This document shows, in pieces, positions 1-9,161 of a DNA stretch of 64,000 nucleotides; position 1 is the stretch's first letter, and every line of letters begins with the position of its first letter. Below the pieces are notes generated by a model. It ran no database searches, was not told where the DNA came from, and saw nothing but the letters and a program-made list of their open reading frames with translations. This DNA is from Jiangella sp. DSM 45060. GTDB taxonomy: Bacteria; Actinomycetota; Actinomycetes; Jiangellales; Jiangellaceae. The position numbers and the translations under genes are program-made. The DNA is taken from assembly GCF_900105175.1 (NCBI RefSeq), contig NZ_LT629771.1, positions 4,101,501-4,165,500 of the forward strand. The letters run 5' to 3'.

Positions 1-1
1 G

Positions 2-2248
2 ACGGTCACGGTGACGGCGACGGACGCGGAGTCCGGCGTCGCGTCGGTCGAGTACAACCTCGACAACGGCGGCTGGCAGGCGTACACCGCACCCGTGCAG
101 GTGACGGCGATCGGCGCGCACACGCTGCAGTACCGGGCCACGGACAACGCCGGCAACGTCGCGCCGGTCGAGTCGGTGCCGTTCACCGTCGTCGAGCCGG
201 AGCCCGACGACACCACCCCGCCGGACATCTCGGCGACGGTCACCGGCGACCAGAACGCCGACGGCGACTACGTCGGGTCCGCGACGGTCACCGTCACGGC
301 GACGGACGCGCAGTCCGGCGTCGCGTCGGTGGAGTACAGCCTGAACGGCGCCGCGTTCGCCCCGTACACCGCGCCCGTCGTGGTGTCGTCGATCGGCGAC
401 CACACGGTGCAGTACCGGGCGACGGACAACGCGGGCAACGTCGCGCCCGTCGAGGCCGTCCAGTTCACCGTCGTCGAGCCGGAGCCCGACGACACCACCC
501 CGCCGGAGGTCGCGGCGGCCGTCGCCGGCGAGCAGAACGACCAGGGCGACTACGTGGCGTCGGCGACGGTGACGATCACGGCGACCGACGCCGAGTCGGG
601 CGTCGAGTCGATCGCGTACGCCCTGGACGGCGGCTCGTTCCAGCCGTACACGGCGCCGGTCGTGGTCTCGGCCGTCGGCGACCACGTCGTGCAGTACCGG
701 GCCACGGACAACGCCGGCAACACCTCGCCGGTCGAGTCGGTGGCGTTCACCGTCGTCGAGCCGGAGCCCGACGACACCACCCCGCCGCAGACGTCGGCCA
801 CTGTCACCGGTGACCAGAACGCCGACGGCGATTTCGTGGGGTCGGCCACGGTGACGATCACCGCGTCGGACGCGCAGTCCGGCGTCGCGTCGATCGAGTA
901 CAACCTGGACGGCGCGGGCTTCACCGCCTACACGACGCCGCTGGTCGTCAGCGCGCTCGGCGACCACACCGTGCAGTACCGGGCCACGGACAACGCGGGC
1001 AACCTCGCGCCCGTGCAGTCGGTGGCCTTCACCGTCGTCGAGCCGGAGCCCGACGACACCACCGCGCCGGACGTGTCCGCGGCCGTGGCCGGCGACCAGA
1101 ACCCCGACGGCGAGTACGTCGGGTCGGCGACCGTGACGATCACGGCGACCGACGCCGAGTCGGGCGTCGAGTCGATCGCGTACGCCCTGGACGGCGGCTC
1201 GTTCCAGCCGTACACGGCGCCGGTCGTGGTCTCGGCCGTCGGCGACCACGTCGTGCAGTACCGGGCGACCGACAACGCCGGCAACACCTCGCCGGTCGAG
1301 TCGGTGGCGTTCACCGTCGTCGAGCCGGAGCCGGACGACACCACCGCGCCGGAGACGTCTGCGGCCGTGACGGGCTCGCAGAACCCGGACGGCGACTACA
1401 TCGCGTCCGCGACGGTGACGATCACGGCGTCGGACGCGCAGTCCGGCGTCGCGTCGATCGAGTACGACCTCGACGGCGCCGGCTTCACCGCCTACACGGC
1501 GCCGGTCGTGGTCTCGGCCGTCGGCGACCACGTCGTGCGGTACCGGGCCACGGACAACGCCGGCAACGTCGCGCCGGTCGAGTCGGTCTCGTTCACCGTC
1601 GTCGAGGTGGAGCCGGACGACACGACGCCGCCGGCGGTCTCCGGCGTGGTCTCGGGCGAGCAGAACGCGGACGGCGCCTACGTCGACTCCGCGACCGTGA
1701 CCGTCACCGCGACGGACGCGGAGTCCGGCGTCGCGTCGGTCGTCTACTCGCTCGACGACGGGGCGTTCGTCCCGTACACCGCGCCGGTCGTCGTCGGCAC
1801 CGTCGGCGAGCACACCGTCCGGTACCGGGCGACGGACAACGCCGGCAACGAGTCGGAAGTGGGGTCGGTGACGTTCACCGTCGTCGAGCGCGACGGCGAC
1901 GCCTGCCCCGACTCCGACACCCGCCCGACGGTGGTCATCGGCGGCCTCGACTCGCTCGTGGCCAACGTCGACCGCGGTGACGGCTGCACCGTCAACGACC
2001 TCATCGACGACGAGGGCGAGTGGCCGAACCACGGCGCGTTCGTCCGGCACGTCACCGAGGTCGCGAACCAGCTGGTCACCGACGGCGTCATCACCAGCCG
2101 GGAGCGGGGCATGCTGACCCGCACCGCGGCCGCGTCCGACGTCGGCACCACGCCCCCGGCCGAGGCGGTGGCGGCCAAGGCGGCGGCCACGGCGGAGCCG
2201 GCCGAGCCGTCGATCGAGGAGGCGCTCGAGCACGCCGGGCACCACTAG
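2..2248 (+). CDS. Secreted Ig-like/OmpL47-type repeat protein, C-terminal part (5' truncated)
   Basis: The reading frame is open from the first full codon, so the start lies left of the window. It shows seven tandem modules of about 92 residues (the first incomplete), each containing a YRATDNAGN core and joined by PDDTT(P/A)P linkers. This is the pattern of the OmpL47/Ig-like beta-sandwich repeats found at the C-termini of secreted actinobacterial enzymes. Two modules (about 566-776 and 1126-1340) are almost identical in DNA, which indicates recent internal duplication. The last ~110 residues are a different, mostly helical domain ending in a His-rich tip. A substrate-binding or spacer role outside the cell is inferred; any catalytic domain would be upstream and is not visible. 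Confidence 0.85.
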   Translation, partial: TVTVTATDAESGVASVEYNLDNGGWQAYTAPVQVTAIGAHTLQYRATDNAGNVAPVESVPFTVVEPEPDDTTPPDISATVTGDQNADGDYVGSATVTVTATDAQSGVASVEYSLNGAAFAPYTAPVVVSSIGDHTVQYRATDNAGNVAPVEAVQFTVVEPEPDDTTPPEVAAAVAGEQNDQGDYVASATVTITATDAESGVESIAYALDGGSFQPYTAPVVVSAVGDHVVQYRATDNAGNTSPVESVAFTVVEPEPDDTTPPQTSATVTGDQNADGDFVGSATVTITASDAQSGVASIEYNLDGAGFTAYTTPLVVSALGDHTVQYRATDNAGNLAPVQSVAFTVVEPEPDDTTAPDVSAAVAGDQNPDGEYVGSATVTITATDAESGVESIAYALDGGSFQPYTAPVVVSAVGDHVVQYRATDNAGNTSPVESVAFTVVEPEPDDTTAPETSAAVTGSQNPDGDYIASATVTITASDAQSGVASIEYDLDGAGFTAYTAPVVVSAVGDHVVRYRATDNAGNVAPVESVSFTVVEVEPDDTTPPAVSGVVSGEQNADGAYVDSATVTVTATDAESGVASVVYSLDDGAFVPYTAPVVVGTVGEHTVRYRATDNAGNESEVGSVTFTVVERDGDACPDSDTRPTVVIGGLDSLVANVDRGDGCTVNDLIDDEGEWPNHGAFVRHVTEVANQLVTDGVITSRERGMLTRTAAASDVGTTPPAEAVAAKAAATAEPAEPSIEEALEHAGHH

Positions 2249-2260
2249 GAAGGAGACCAC

Positions 2261-2293
2261 GGACGCCCCGGGGACCGCAGCCCCGGGGCGTCC
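2261..2293 (+). terminator. Hairpin terminator after the repeat protein
   Basis: Inverted repeat with 13-bp arms (GGACGCCCCGGGG / CCCCGGGGCGTCC) and a 7-nt loop starts 12 nt after the stop codon. It lacks a T-run, as is common in high-GC actinobacteria. Confidence 0.7.
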
Positions 2294-2305
2294 GCGCGTT
2301 CAGCG

Positions 2306-2396
2306 GCGTGGGGCCGGGGACGCCAGCAGGGGTAGGCACGGGCGTCCGAGCGAGGAACGAGCGAGGCGGGCGGGGCTGGCGTCCCCGGCCCCACGC
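2306..2396. repeat. Perfect 22-bp inverted repeat between convergent genes
   Basis: Arms at 2306-2327 and 2375-2396 are exact reverse complements over 22 bp and enclose a 47-nt loop. It sits between the 3' ends of the convergent repeat-protein and YihY-like genes, so a bidirectional terminator is the simplest reading. A small structured RNA is possible. Confidence 0.6.
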
Positions 2397-2419
2397 CCGC
2401 ACGCGACCGCACGGTCGGT

Positions 2420-3238
2420 TCAGCGCCGGATCCGCCGGCCCAGCCACCCGTCGTCCGTCGCCACCACCCGGCCGACGACCGCCGTCACGAGGAAGCAGAA
2501 CGCGACCACGTACAGCCAGGCCAGGTACGTGAACGCGACGCCGATGGAGCCGAACCGGTCCGCGCTGGATTCCAGCGCCCGCGGCAGCCACACCGCCGAC
2601 GCGGGGCGGACCGCGATCATCGTCACGGCGAACAGCAGCGCGCCGGGCAGCAGCAGCCGCGGCCGCACGGCGCCGGCCAGCAGCACCCACGGCAGGAACA
2701 GCGCGACACCCGTGTCCGCCGCGAACGCCGTCGCCGACTGCCACGCCCGCGGCTGCGGCAGCCCGTCGGCGAACGCCGCCAGCTGCCGCACCACCACGAT
2801 CGCCAGCGCCAGCCCGACGACCGCGGCCAGCCAGCGCCAGGCCGAGCCGAGCCGGTTGCGCGGCCGCGGCAGCGACCACACCGCCGTGAACGCCCGCGTC
2901 ACCGCGCGCGACAGGCTGGTCGCCGAGATCAGCACGATCAGCACACCGGCCACCCCGAACGCCGCACCCGACGACCCCTCCACCGCGTCGTCCAGCACCG
3001 CCTTCGACTCGTCCGGGATCCGCAACGCCTCCGCCGTCGCGTCCGACGCGCTCGCCCCGGCCCACGTCGCGAACAGGATCAGGATCGGCAGCACCGAGCT
3101 GAACAGCTGCGCCGCCACCGTCATCGCCCGATCGAACACGTCGATGCGCACACACCCGGCCGCACTGGTGATCGCGATCCGCCCCGGCCAGCGGTGCAAC
3201 AGCCAGGCGGGCGCCCGGATCGGCTCGTTCTCCTCCAT
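2420..3238 (-). CDS. YihY/BrkB family inner-membrane protein
   Basis: The 272-residue protein has about six hydrophobic segments and the YihY/BrkB-type pattern: an N-terminal region with FDRAMTVAAQLFSSVLP, a segment with LSRAVTRAFTAVW, and a charged C-terminal end. The family is integral to the cytoplasmic membrane and its substrate is unknown. The same frame stays open about 170 codons further upstream, but that part is Arg/Gly-rich and runs antisense to the oxidoreductase gene. The start was therefore placed at the ATG opening MEENEPIR (a GTG two codons upstream is possible). It ends next to a large inverted repeat and is divergent from the next gene. Confidence 0.8.
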   Translation of the reverse strand: MEENEPIRAPAWLLHRWPGRIAITSAAGCVRIDVFDRAMTVAAQLFSSVLPILILFATWAGASASDATAEALRIPDESKAVLDDAVEGSSGAAFGVAGVLIVLISATSLSRAVTRAFTAVWSLPRPRNRLGSAWRWLAAVVGLALAIVVVRQLAAFADGLPQPRAWQSATAFAADTGVALFLPWVLLAGAVRPRLLLPGALLFAVTMIAVRPASAVWLPRALESSADRFGSIGVAFTYLAWLYVVAFCFLVTAVVGRVVATDDGWLGRRIRR

Positions 3239-3322
3239 CGACACGGCCCATCCCACCTCGCCGCGCCCCGTTCCGGCCCACCCGCCGCGGGTGATGTCCG
3301 GCCGCCCGGCGAGGATGTGTCC

Positions 3323-4297
3323 ATGGCCTTGGCGACGGCGTTCACGGACCTGTTCCACGTGCGGCACCCCATCGCGCTCGCGCCGATGGGCGGCTCGGCC
3401 GGCGGTGCGCTGGCCGCGGCCGTGTCGCACGCCGGCGGCTTCGGCATCCTCGGCGCCGCATTCGGCGACCGCGAGTGGCTGAACCGCGAGGTGCCGATCG
3501 TCGCGTCGCGGCCCGGACTGCCGTGGGGCGTCGGGTTTCTCACCTGGGGGATCCAGGACGGTGCGGTGGAGCACGTCCTGGAACACGGCCCGCGGGCCGT
3601 CATGCTGTCCTTCGGCGACCCCACCCCCTACACCGAGCGGATCCGCGCGGCCGGCGCGGCGCTGATCCTGCAGGTCACCGACCTCGAGGAGGCGAGGCAG
3701 GCGGTCGATCTCGGCGCCGACGTCATCGTGGCCCAGGGCACCGAGGCCGGCGGGCACGGTGCCCGGCGGGGACGATCCACGCTGTCGTTCGTGCCCGTCG
3801 TGGTCGACCTGGCGACACCGGTGCCGGTGCTGGCCGCCGGCGGCATCGCCGACGGCCGTGGCGTGGCAGCCGCTCTGGCCCTGGGCGCGGCCGGCGCGCT
3901 GATCGGCACCCGGTTCCAGGCGACGGCCGAGGCGCTGGTCGACCCCGGTATCGCCCAGGCGATCGTCGACGGCTCGGCCGAGGACACCGAGCGCAGCGCC
4001 ATCCTGGACCTCGCCCGCGGCTCAGACTGGCCGTCGCGGTATCTGGCGCGCACGCTCGGCCACCCGTATCTCGACCGATGGCGCGGCCGCGAGACCGACC
4101 TCGCCCGCGACGCCCAGGCCCGGCAGGACTACCAGGCCGACGTCGCGCGCGGCGCGATTCCCCCACTCCCCGTCTGGGCCGGCGAGGGTGTCGACCTCAT
4201 CACCGACCTCCCCTCCGCCGGCGACCTCGTCGCCACGCTGGCCACCCAGGCCGAGGACGCACTGGCCCGAGCGGCCCGCCGACCGCCGCCGGGGTAA
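3323..4297 (+). CDS. Nitronate monooxygenase / NPD-like FMN oxidoreductase
   Basis: A 324-residue TIM-barrel protein of the 2-nitropropane dioxygenase/nitronate monooxygenase family. Visible features are the N-terminal PIALAPMGG motif, the AQGTEAGGHGARRG segment around residues 136-148 that carries the family's active-site histidine, and the FMN-phosphate loops LAAGGIADG and ALIGTRFQ. Members oxidise alkyl nitronates with FMN and O2; actinobacterial relatives are often annotated as enoyl-ACP reductase FabK-like, and the substrate cannot be fixed here. The ATG was chosen because the family motif begins about 15 residues later. It is probably chromosomal core, since it lies before the tRNA. Confidence 0.85.
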   Translation: MALATAFTDLFHVRHPIALAPMGGSAGGALAAAVSHAGGFGILGAAFGDREWLNREVPIVASRPGLPWGVGFLTWGIQDGAVEHVLEHGPRAVMLSFGDPTPYTERIRAAGAALILQVTDLEEARQAVDLGADVIVAQGTEAGGHGARRGRSTLSFVPVVVDLATPVPVLAAGGIADGRGVAAALALGAAGALIGTRFQATAEALVDPGIAQAIVDGSAEDTERSAILDLARGSDWPSRYLARTLGHPYLDRWRGRETDLARDAQARQDYQADVARGAIPPLPVWAGEGVDLITDLPSAGDLVATLATQAEDALARAARRPPPG

Positions 4298-4331
4298 GGT
4301 TCTCGGGCGCGAGCGTGTGCTCGCCGCTCCC

Positions 4332-4405
4332 GGGGCGGTAGCTCAGCCGGTTAGAGCAGGGGACTCATAATCCCTGGGTCGTGGGTTCGAGTCCCACCCG
4401 CCCTA
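4332..4405 (+). tRNA. tRNA with CAT anticodon (Met or Ile2)
   Basis: A complete cloverleaf can be drawn: acceptor GGGGCGG/CCGCCCT with a G-U at the first pair, D stem GCTC/GAGC, anticodon stem GGGGA/TCCCT with loop CTCATAA, and T arm GTGGG-TTCGAGT-CCCAC, discriminator A. CCA is not encoded. Anticodon CAT fits elongator tRNA-Met or, if C34 becomes lysidine, tRNA-Ile2; these cannot be told apart reliably by eye. Its 3' end is the likely integration site of the element that follows. Confidence 0.93.
4376..4405 (+). other. Candidate attachment site (tRNA 3' end)
   Basis: Tyrosine-recombinase ICEs commonly integrate into tRNA 3' ends and rebuild the gene. Here the integrase starts 100 bp downstream of the tRNA and reads away from it. 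No second copy of the tRNA 3' segment was seen in the rest of the window, so the other end is inferred to lie beyond 64000. Confidence 0.5.
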
Positions 4406-4505
4406 CACAGATTCGCCCAGCTCAGAGCGCACCTAATCCCTGAAGCCAGCGCAGCATGTCGCTGCGTGGTGCCTCTCGTGGTGCGAGTTGCCGTAGGATC
4501 GCCTC

Positions 4506-6164
4506 ATGACGGCTCGCTCAGCGCCTCGCCGACGCTCCCGGGGGCAGGTCGAGGTACTGCCCTCTGGCGCACTCCGGGTCAAGGTGTATGCCGGCCGCGA
4601 CCCTGTCTCCAAGCGCAGGTTCTACCTGACCGAGACGGTGCCACCTGGTCCGAAGCAGGAGCGAGAGGCCGAACAGGCACGCACAAGGCTGCTGAATCAG
4701 GTCGACGAGAAGCGGAATCCCAAGACCCGCGCCACTGTCGATCAGCTGATGGTGAAGTACCTCGACGTCCTCGATGTGGACGTGCAGACCATGCGCGGCT
4801 ACCGGTCGAAGTATCAGAACCACATAAAGCCCCTGATCGGCTCGTTGCCGCTCAACCGCCTCGACGTCGAGGTGCTCGACTCTTTCTATTCGCAACTTCG
4901 GACGTGTCGAGACCACTGTCGCGGCCGGACCTACATCCAGCACAGGACCGACCGGACACACCAATGTGACGAGCACGAAGGCAACAGATGCCCTCGCAAC
5001 AACCCAGAGGGCTGCCGGCGATGCCGCCGCATGTGCAAGCCACACGTCTGCAAAGGTCTCGGCAACTCGACGATTCGGCAGATTCATTGGATCCTGAGCG
5101 GCGCCCTCGAACGCGCCGTGGTCTGGAAGTACCTCTCGGTCAACCCCGCCGAGCAGGCCGACAAGCCAGGGCTACCCACTCCGAACCCCCAGGCCCCAAC
5201 TGTGGCCGAGTCGGCCCGGCTGATCCTCGCCGCCTGGGAAGATGATCCGGAGTGGGGCGCGCTCGTGTGGACCAAGGCGACGACCGGTAGCCGGCGCGGG
5301 GAGATGCTCGCCCTACGATTCTCCGATCGCGAGCGCCGGCCCGACACAACATCCGTTCTTAAGGTCGAGCGGTCGATCTTCATCAACGATGACGGCCTTC
5401 TCGAGGAGAAGGACACGAAAACCCACCAGCAGCGACGGATCGTTCTCGATCCTGAAACGGACGCGGTCCTCGACGAGGTCGAGGACCGTGCGCGCCGCCG
5501 AGCCGCGCTTGCCGGAACTGACTTCGATCCCAATGCGTACATGTTCTCGCCATCGCCGGACGGCAGCATTCCTCTGCATCCGGACAGCGTTTCGAAGCGG
5601 TATGCGAGGCTCGCGAGACGCCTCGGGATCGATACGACGCTGAGAAACATGCGCCACTACAACGTCACCGAGCTCATAATGGCCGACGTCAACATCCGCA
5701 CCGTTGCCGGCCGCGCCGGGCATAGCGGCGGCGGAACGACAACACTTCGGGTCTACACGGCGTGGTCATCGGAAGCCGCCCAACGCTCGGCCGGCATCCT
5801 CACACCCCGAATGCCACCCCGGCCCAGTTCGCACGAGTTCGAACACGACCCAGCGAAAGGCGCCCTACCGAGCCCAATCGACGACGATCTCCAGCCCTAT
5901 CAGCGGATTGCGGCAGACCTTCGCGGGGCCATCGACAGCGGCATCCTTGCACCAGGCGACCGCCTCCCACCGGAAACCGCTCTAGCCGCCCGCTACGGCG
6001 TCGCGGCGAGCACGGCCCACCGCGCGATCGCCGCGTTGGTTGCGGCCGGGCTCGTTAGTCCCGCGCGAGGCAAACGTCCCACGCTTGTAATCAGTCTTGC
6101 GGCCGACGCTTCAGAGGAATCTGCCAGCGTCCTGCAGTTGAGACCGCACGCTTCCACAGACTGA
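4506..6164 (+). CDS. Tyrosine recombinase (ICE integrase) fused to a GntR-type HTH domain
   Basis: A 552-residue integrase. Residues ~75-130 are the SAM-like core-binding domain; ~133-182 is an unusual Cys/His-rich insertion (CRDHC, CDEH, CRRCRRMC, HVC) that could bind zinc. The catalytic domain shows the first Arg in TTGSRRGEML (~262), a Lys region near 302, an RNMRHY box near 378, GRAGHSG, and the Tyr of LRVYTAW (~417). The first His of the usual HxxR box is Arg here. Residues ~455-530 are a GntR-like winged helix (QPYQRIAADLRGAI, PPETALAARYGVAASTAHRAI), known fused to some actinobacterial ICE integrases. It starts 100 bp from the tRNA. Confidence 0.93.
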   Translation: MTARSAPRRRSRGQVEVLPSGALRVKVYAGRDPVSKRRFYLTETVPPGPKQEREAEQARTRLLNQVDEKRNPKTRATVDQLMVKYLDVLDVDVQTMRGYRSKYQNHIKPLIGSLPLNRLDVEVLDSFYSQLRTCRDHCRGRTYIQHRTDRTHQCDEHEGNRCPRNNPEGCRRCRRMCKPHVCKGLGNSTIRQIHWILSGALERAVVWKYLSVNPAEQADKPGLPTPNPQAPTVAESARLILAAWEDDPEWGALVWTKATTGSRRGEMLALRFSDRERRPDTTSVLKVERSIFINDDGLLEEKDTKTHQQRRIVLDPETDAVLDEVEDRARRRAALAGTDFDPNAYMFSPSPDGSIPLHPDSVSKRYARLARRLGIDTTLRNMRHYNVTELIMADVNIRTVAGRAGHSGGGTTTLRVYTAWSSEAAQRSAGILTPRMPPRPSSHEFEHDPAKGALPSPIDDDLQPYQRIAADLRGAIDSGILAPGDRLPPETALAARYGVAASTAHRAIAALVAAGLVSPARGKRPTLVISLAADASEESASVLQLRPHASTD

Positions 6165-6392
6165 AGCTAAGCCTTTGCGGCGGCGGCTTAACAGCGGGTG
6201 GGCACGGCGGGTGTCCGAGCCGCTTCGGCACTTGCGTCATGCCGCCGCGAACGTGACGCCCGGTCTCCAGCTGAGCAAACAGGCGGGTTCGTCGTGTGCC
6301 TTTCGGGGCGATCTTCGCCTTCGGCCGTCACCCGCGACTCAGCGCCGAAAACTCCGTGGCCCGCATCGGCGCAGCACGGGACACTTGGGTCT

Positions 6393-7376
6393 GTGACCGA
6401 TGACCAAGTCTCCCGCCCACCGAGTGATGGAACGGTCGCGGCGAGCGGCGCCGCGCAGGCTCGGCTGCTAGAGCTCGCCGAGCTGTGCCACATCTGCCGG
6501 GTGGCATTCCATTTGACTGCCGATCGATTCCACTGGCGGCCCGCACTGGGGTCGGCGGCGGAGGTGCTGGCGGCGGCTCTGCCGAGTCCAGATCCGCTTC
6601 TGGCAACGCCGCGCATAGAGACCGGGCATCGACTGGTTGCGGGTGTCGTGCAGACGTACCTCCTCACTGCGGCTGGTCACCTTGGTGCACTGTCTGCCCT
6701 TTACCGCACCGGTGAGGTGCTGTTCACGCCGGGGATGGTGGTTCGCGGGGTCATCGAGTGCAGCGCCCGTGTCGTATGGGTGCTCGGCGACCGGGGCGAC
6801 GTGCCAGAGGAACTACTGGTCCGCGGGTACCTCGAGGAACTTCTGAGCGCTGAGGAGGCTAAGAAGGCAGCCGGCCGGCTCGGCGGGAAGTCGACCGACC
6901 GGTACAAGAAGCTGGAGAAGACCTACAAGGATCTGAAGACGGAGATCGCCGGGCGGTTCCCAGGCACAACCCTTGATGACCTCAGCCGGTGGATGCTGGG
7001 CGGGCAGACCTTGGCGAGGCCGAGCGAGGTAGTTACCTGGATGTACGGGTTGCTGGAGCGTCACGCAGGTTCGATGGTCACCAGCAAGATGTCGGAGGGC
7101 ATCTACGACTACTTGTCGAACGTGACTCACCCGACGCTGTACCCGACTCGCGATCTCCGTGAGTGGGTGCCGTCGCCGGATCATCCCGACGAGCTGGTCA
7201 CCATCCTTCACGTGGAGACCGATTTCGTCGAGCGACAGACGGTGGCTGCGGTGCTCGCGTACTACAACGCGTTGTCGTCCGTTACGTCCTACTTCGGGTG
7301 GAGCACCGACATCCATGACCAGCTCACGGAGGCGATCGATCGGGTTCTTCCGGGTGTCCTGCAGGACCCAAAGTAG
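6393..7376 (+). CDS. Hypothetical protein, cargo
   Basis: A 327-residue protein, mainly alpha-helical with a hydrophobic core around LTAAGHLGALSALY and a Lys/Glu-rich amphipathic stretch (EEAKKAAGRLGGK). No catalytic motif is recognised; the general look resembles DUF5677-like helical proteins, but that is a weak impression. The start is the GTG before TDDQVSRPPS, since the open frame upstream is Arg/Ser-rich and lacks coding character. It stands alone between integrase and other cargo and has no copy of the 20-bp ICE element. The 228 bp between it and the integrase hold no supportable gene. Confidence 0.6.
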   Translation: MTDDQVSRPPSDGTVAASGAAQARLLELAELCHICRVAFHLTADRFHWRPALGSAAEVLAAALPSPDPLLATPRIETGHRLVAGVVQTYLLTAAGHLGALSALYRTGEVLFTPGMVVRGVIECSARVVWVLGDRGDVPEELLVRGYLEELLSAEEAKKAAGRLGGKSTDRYKKLEKTYKDLKTEIAGRFPGTTLDDLSRWMLGGQTLARPSEVVTWMYGLLERHAGSMVTSKMSEGIYDYLSNVTHPTLYPTRDLREWVPSPDHPDELVTILHVETDFVERQTVAAVLAYYNALSSVTSYFGWSTDIHDQLTEAIDRVLPGVLQDPK

Positions 7377-7748
7377 CGCCGGCCGGCCCTCGGGGGCGGC
7401 TCTGTGGCGTGGCTCGCGGCAGCGCGCGGAGTTGGGATGCTCCCCATCGGGGTGGCATCCGGTCAGATCCTCGCCGCCTGTCGTCGACGCCGACGCCGAC
7501 CCGAACTCAAGAGTTGATCTTCGTACACAGGCCATCTAATTCCGCCCATTCCGCCGCCAACGCCCGTAGCTAACGTCGATCAAGCCCATGACGCCCGCGG
7601 AGGCGTTGCAACCCGCCATCATGGTCGCGCCGCTGGAGAGCGAGCGGTTGAGCTCCGCAGCCGCCAAGGCTCGCGGCCCTCTTCGCCGACTGGGAGGACA
7701 ACTACCAGCACCTGGCACCTTGTTCGCGCTGAGCCTGCGGACTCGATG
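7377..7748. other. Gene-poor stretch with possible coding relics
   Basis: No complete gene is supported. On the minus strand 7536-7660 reads as a short stretch with good third-position GC (SLSSGATMMAGCNASAGVMG), and on the plus strand near 7680 there is a short sensible run (FADWEDNYQHLAP). Both are broken off and look like remnants. Confidence 0.35.
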
Positions 7749-8222
7749 TCAGCCTTCGATCGCAAGCTTCGCCGACCTCCGAGCGCGTCGGCGGCGGAGC
7801 TGGTGCCACGGCGGGTCCAGGTAGTCCAGCACTGCGGCCTCGAGCGCCTTCAGCCGATCGGTCAGCGCGCGGTCCGGGACGACGTGGCCGACCTCTTCGT
7901 CGATGTACTCGGTCGCTTGCCAGATGCTCTCCATGGTGGTGCGGAGCGACGCAACCATGAACTGCGGCACGCCGGCAGACCGCAGCGTGGCGCAGAGCCG
8001 ACCCAGCTCGGCGTCAGCCTCCGGCCAACCGGACTCCACGTTCGTCGGCATCCACATGATGCGGCGCAGGCCGGCCATCTCTGTGGCGGCCTGGCGTCGC
8101 AGCTCACCCCGCTTATCCACCTTGCTCGACGCGAGGCCGAGGGCGAAGGTCGCGACGGGCAACAGCTGGTCGAGCAGCTCGGAATCCACGACGGGCAGCG
8201 TAAGGTTCCGCATCGCAGACAC
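7749..8222 (-). CDS. Hypothetical helical protein
   Basis: A 157-residue reading frame on the minus strand with balanced amino-acid use (LPVVDSELLDQLLPVATF at the N-terminus, an Arg-rich C-terminus with RRRRARRSAKL). The overlapping plus-strand frame is Arg/Gly-rich and was judged the shadow. It may start at GTG 8222 or at the ATG three codons later. It contains the kind of helix-rich sequence seen in small regulatory or abortive-infection proteins, but no known domain is recognised. It is followed by a 200-bp gap before the convergent DUF3800 gene region; no ICE 20-bp element precedes it. Confidence 0.5.
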   Translation of the reverse strand: MSAMRNLTLPVVDSELLDQLLPVATFALGLASSKVDKRGELRRQAATEMAGLRRIMWMPTNVESGWPEADAELGRLCATLRSAGVPQFMVASLRTTMESIWQATEYIDEEVGHVVPDRALTDRLKALEAAVLDYLDPPWHQLRRRRARRSAKLAIEG

Positions 8223-8423
8223 ACACTCAACACACGCTGCACGCGTTGCGATCGGGCGGGAAACATAACGTCATCGAACGGTGGGACCTAACGATTACAC
8301 CAAAAGTGCGACATCGCTCTAGACGTAGGAATCTTCGCTGCTACTGTAAAAAATACGCGGACAGTCGTCTGCTGGTGGAAACATCAGCACCCGCATCGGC
8401 GGCTGTAGCCGGCTGACGCGTGA

Positions 8424-9161
8424 TCAGAGGGCCGCCACCCACGGGTAGGCGGCCTTCGTCATGTCGTTGTACGGGTGCAACTTGAGGCCGTACGACGTGA
8501 GCGGCGCAGAGCCCCGGCGATACAGCAGCGGTGCGAGTTCCTGGAGGTAGCGCTGCTCAGTGTTCCCGAACCGGTCCTTCTCGAACGCCAGGGCCGTTGC
8601 AGATGCGACGCTGTCCGCGAGCTGCAGGTACTCGTTCCGACTCGGCTGATCGAGCGAACCGCCCGCCGGGTCGAGCGCCGGCCAGGCGATCTTGCAGGCC
8701 CCGTCGGGTTGACGGCGCAGCCGCTCCTCGTAATCGCGCAGCTTGGCGAGCTTGAAGCGCCGGATGTGAGCGAGGGTGTACTTCAGCTCGGCACCCTGGT
8801 CGCGAGCCAGCCACGACAGGCGCTCGAGGAGGAAGCGGAACGTGTACAGGTACGCCTGGTCGTCGTTCAACTGGGTCGACGCCGTCAGTGCGCGCTTGCA
8901 GACCACCACGTTGGAGACGGTCATCCAGTCCTGCGCTCCGATGGACTTCGCGACATGCAGGCGCTCGGGGTGGTGCTTAACGTTCCTCCAGTGCATGGTC
9001 TGGCCCGGCGCACGGCCGAGCTCCGACCGCAGAGACGCCAGGAAGGCCCTCGCGCGCGGCAAGTCACTCTCGTCAATGACGACGGCGGACATCACGAAGT
9101 GATCGCTCGACTTCGGACTGCTCGAACGCTGCCCGGACTCGTCGATATACGCGTGTATCAC
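8424..9161 (-). CDS. DUF3800 domain protein
   Basis: The 245-residue protein begins with the DUF3800 signature AYIDESGQ and has later conserved acidic and His positions (TMHWRNVKHH near residue 60). DUF3800 proteins are of unknown biochemical function, have an RNase H-like look, and are frequent cargo of mobile elements and defence neighbourhoods. The frame is open 128 codons further upstream, but that part has no family similarity; the GTG just before IHAYIDESG was chosen (another GTG lies eight codons earlier). No clear Shine-Dalgarno is visible. It is flanked by gene-poor DNA on both sides, consistent with independent acquisition. Confidence 0.7.
   Translation of the reverse strand: MIHAYIDESGQRSSSPKSSDHFVMSAVVIDESDLPRARAFLASLRSELGRAPGQTMHWRNVKHHPERLHVAKSIGAQDWMTVSNVVVCKRALTASTQLNDDQAYLYTFRFLLERLSWLARDQGAELKYTLAHIRRFKLAKLRDYEERLRRQPDGACKIAWPALDPAGGSLDQPSRNEYLQLADSVASATALAFEKDRFGNTEQRYLQELAPLLYRRGSAPLTSYGLKLHPYNDMTKAAYPWVAAL

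Noticed and set aside
2420-3757. 445-residue version of the YihY-like protein
   Set aside because: The extra N-terminal part is antisense to the nitronate monooxygenase gene and has no membrane or family character.
7746-8291. 181-residue plus-strand frame
   Set aside because: Arg/Gly/His-rich; the minus-strand frame there has normal composition.
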